From assembly GCA_013361745.1 (NCBI GenBank), contig JABFXM010000304.1, positions 1 through 6,649 of the forward strand: DNA of 6,649 nt. The letters run 5' to 3'. Below are positions 6,114 through 6,649 of this stretch, in pieces (the stretch's first letter is position 1; each line of letters begins with the position of its first letter). This DNA is from Gemmatimonadaceae bacterium. Its GTDB lineage: Bacteria > Gemmatimonadota > Gemmatimonadetes > Gemmatimonadales > Gemmatimonadaceae. Under the pieces are notes generated by a model. That model saw only the letters and a program-made list of their open reading frames with translations. It searched no databases and was not told where the DNA came from. The translations under genes and the position numbers were made by a program.

Positions 6114-6649
6114 GTCGACTGTGCGACCTCCCGGCGCGGCTGGGGGATGGTCGACTTTGCCGACCGTCCAAAGCGATACAGATCCCTGGCGACCGCCCAC
6201 GGGCGGACGCGGCTCTCACGCGGGCGGAGATCCTGTCGCGGCGGAAGGGCGACGGTCTCGACCCGGCGGGCCAACGGCATCGTCCGGAGGAGGAGCTCGA
6301 CGTTTCCGGCCCACCCCTCGTTTCCGATCACCGGCAGGTCACCAAGCGACCTAAGCAGGTCGCGGACCACCGAGACGCGGTAGAGGCGCAGCGAGCTGAA
6401 GGGATCCGCGACTCCTGGTACCCGGACGAAGGGCTTGAGGATCCAGGGGGCAACGCGGCGGAGGTTGCGTTCGGGACCTTTCGGGAGCTGCTGGTAGTCG
6501 CGCTCCCCGACGACGATGTCGGCGCCACCCTCGAACCGCTTCACGAGCTCGGGCAGGCTCTCCGGCTGGTCGGTGAAGTCGGCCTGCATCGTGACGAGCG
6601 CGTCACGCCGCGGGTAGCGCGTGCGGTCGGACGCCTCGCGGAGCAGGGC
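6110..6649 (-). CDS. Family 2 glycosyltransferase (5' end cut off by window edge)
   Basis: The frame stays open to the window edge, giving 179 visible residues; the N-terminal sugar-nucleotide binding part is missing. The visible part begins just before the acceptor/metal motif: DALVTMQADFTDQPESLPEL is the counterpart of the D-x-D region of dolichol-phosphate-mannose-synthase-like GT2 enzymes, then FEGGADIVVGER follows. Further on DPFSSLRLYRVSVVRDLL resembles the family's second conserved block, and GNEGWAGNVELLLR its last helix region. Here the first Asp of D-x-D is Gln (QAD). I believe this variant occurs in some related subfamilies, but cannot verify it. No membrane helices appear in the visible part, and the C-terminus is basic (RFGRSAKSTIPQPRRE). 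The substrate is unknown; transfer from a nucleotide sugar to a lipid or glycan in the cytoplasm is the general expectation. Confidence 0.85.
   Translation of the reverse strand, partial: ALLREASDRTRYPRRDALVTMQADFTDQPESLPELVKRFEGGADIVVGERDYQQLPKGPERNLRRVAPWILKPFVRVPGVADPFSSLRLYRVSVVRDLLRSLGDLPVIGNEGWAGNVELLLRTMPLARRVETVALPPRQDLRPRESRVRPWAVARDLYRFGRSAKSTIPQPRREVAQST

Noticed and set aside
6114..6200. N-terminal extension of the DUF3108 protein to an upstream ATG
   Set aside because: It would overlap the glycosyltransferase by about 90 nt and bury the hydrophobic N-terminus; the ATGA junction is the better start.
6346..6363. Perfect 7-bp inverted repeat with a 4-nt loop (GCGACCT / AGGTCGC)
   Set aside because: It lies inside the glycosyltransferase reading frame and encodes ordinary residues (DLLRS region). 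There is no U-run or operator context, so it is probably chance.
5199..6383. Plus-strand 394-residue frame opposite the DUF3108 and glycosyltransferase genes
   Set aside because: Antisense shadow. The minus-strand genes have family signatures and coupled starts.
1..6649. tRNA, rRNA, CRISPR, insertion sequence or prophage signals
   Set aside because: I looked for direct repeat arrays, terminal inverted repeats, transposase motifs and cloverleaf-like segments and saw none; the DNA is filled by ordinary coding genes.

Overview
The window is very GC-rich (roughly two-thirds G+C by eye) and densely coded. It carries seven genes on the minus strand and one small gene on the plus strand. Protein content and style (two-subunit pyruvate dehydrogenase E1, a lipoyl synthase beside it, DUF3108, long antisense shadow frames caused by high GC) indicate a bacterial chromosome. 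My impression is a soil-type lineage such as Gemmatimonadota, but no rRNA or marker gene here proves it. I see no mobile element, CRISPR array, tRNA or rRNA.

Reading the minus strand from its upstream end, block A (6649 down to 4330) is a tightly packed set: a family 2 glycosyltransferase (start lies outside the window), a DUF3108 protein probably exported from the cytoplasm, and a deoxyhypusine-synthase-like protein of unknown function. The first two share an ATGA stop/start overlap and the last two share a TAGTG overlap, so they are almost certainly one translationally coupled operon. This is the least understood part of the window and the best candidate for an undescribed system.

Block B is a 69-residue membrane protein at 4116-4325, the only plus-strand gene. 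It converges on block A with only 4 nt between stop codons and diverges from block C.

Block C (4038 down to 3061) is a ThiO-like FAD amine oxidase. Block D (2953 down to 1) holds lipA, pdhA and the 5' part of pdhB. LipA makes the lipoyl cofactor of the E2 subunit, and PdhA/PdhB form the thiamine-diphosphate-dependent E1 that feeds acetyl groups to it. ThiO makes the glycine imine used for the thiazole half of thiamine, so blocks C and D together touch both cofactors of the pyruvate dehydrogenase complex. E2 and E3 are not visible and may lie beyond position 1.

Notable departures from family consensus are the metal/TPP motif of PdhA (GES instead of GDG), the missing acidic residue after the Rossmann motif of the ThiO-like protein, and a Q-x-D in place of D-x-D in the glycosyltransferase. 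No gap between genes exceeds about 110 bases.
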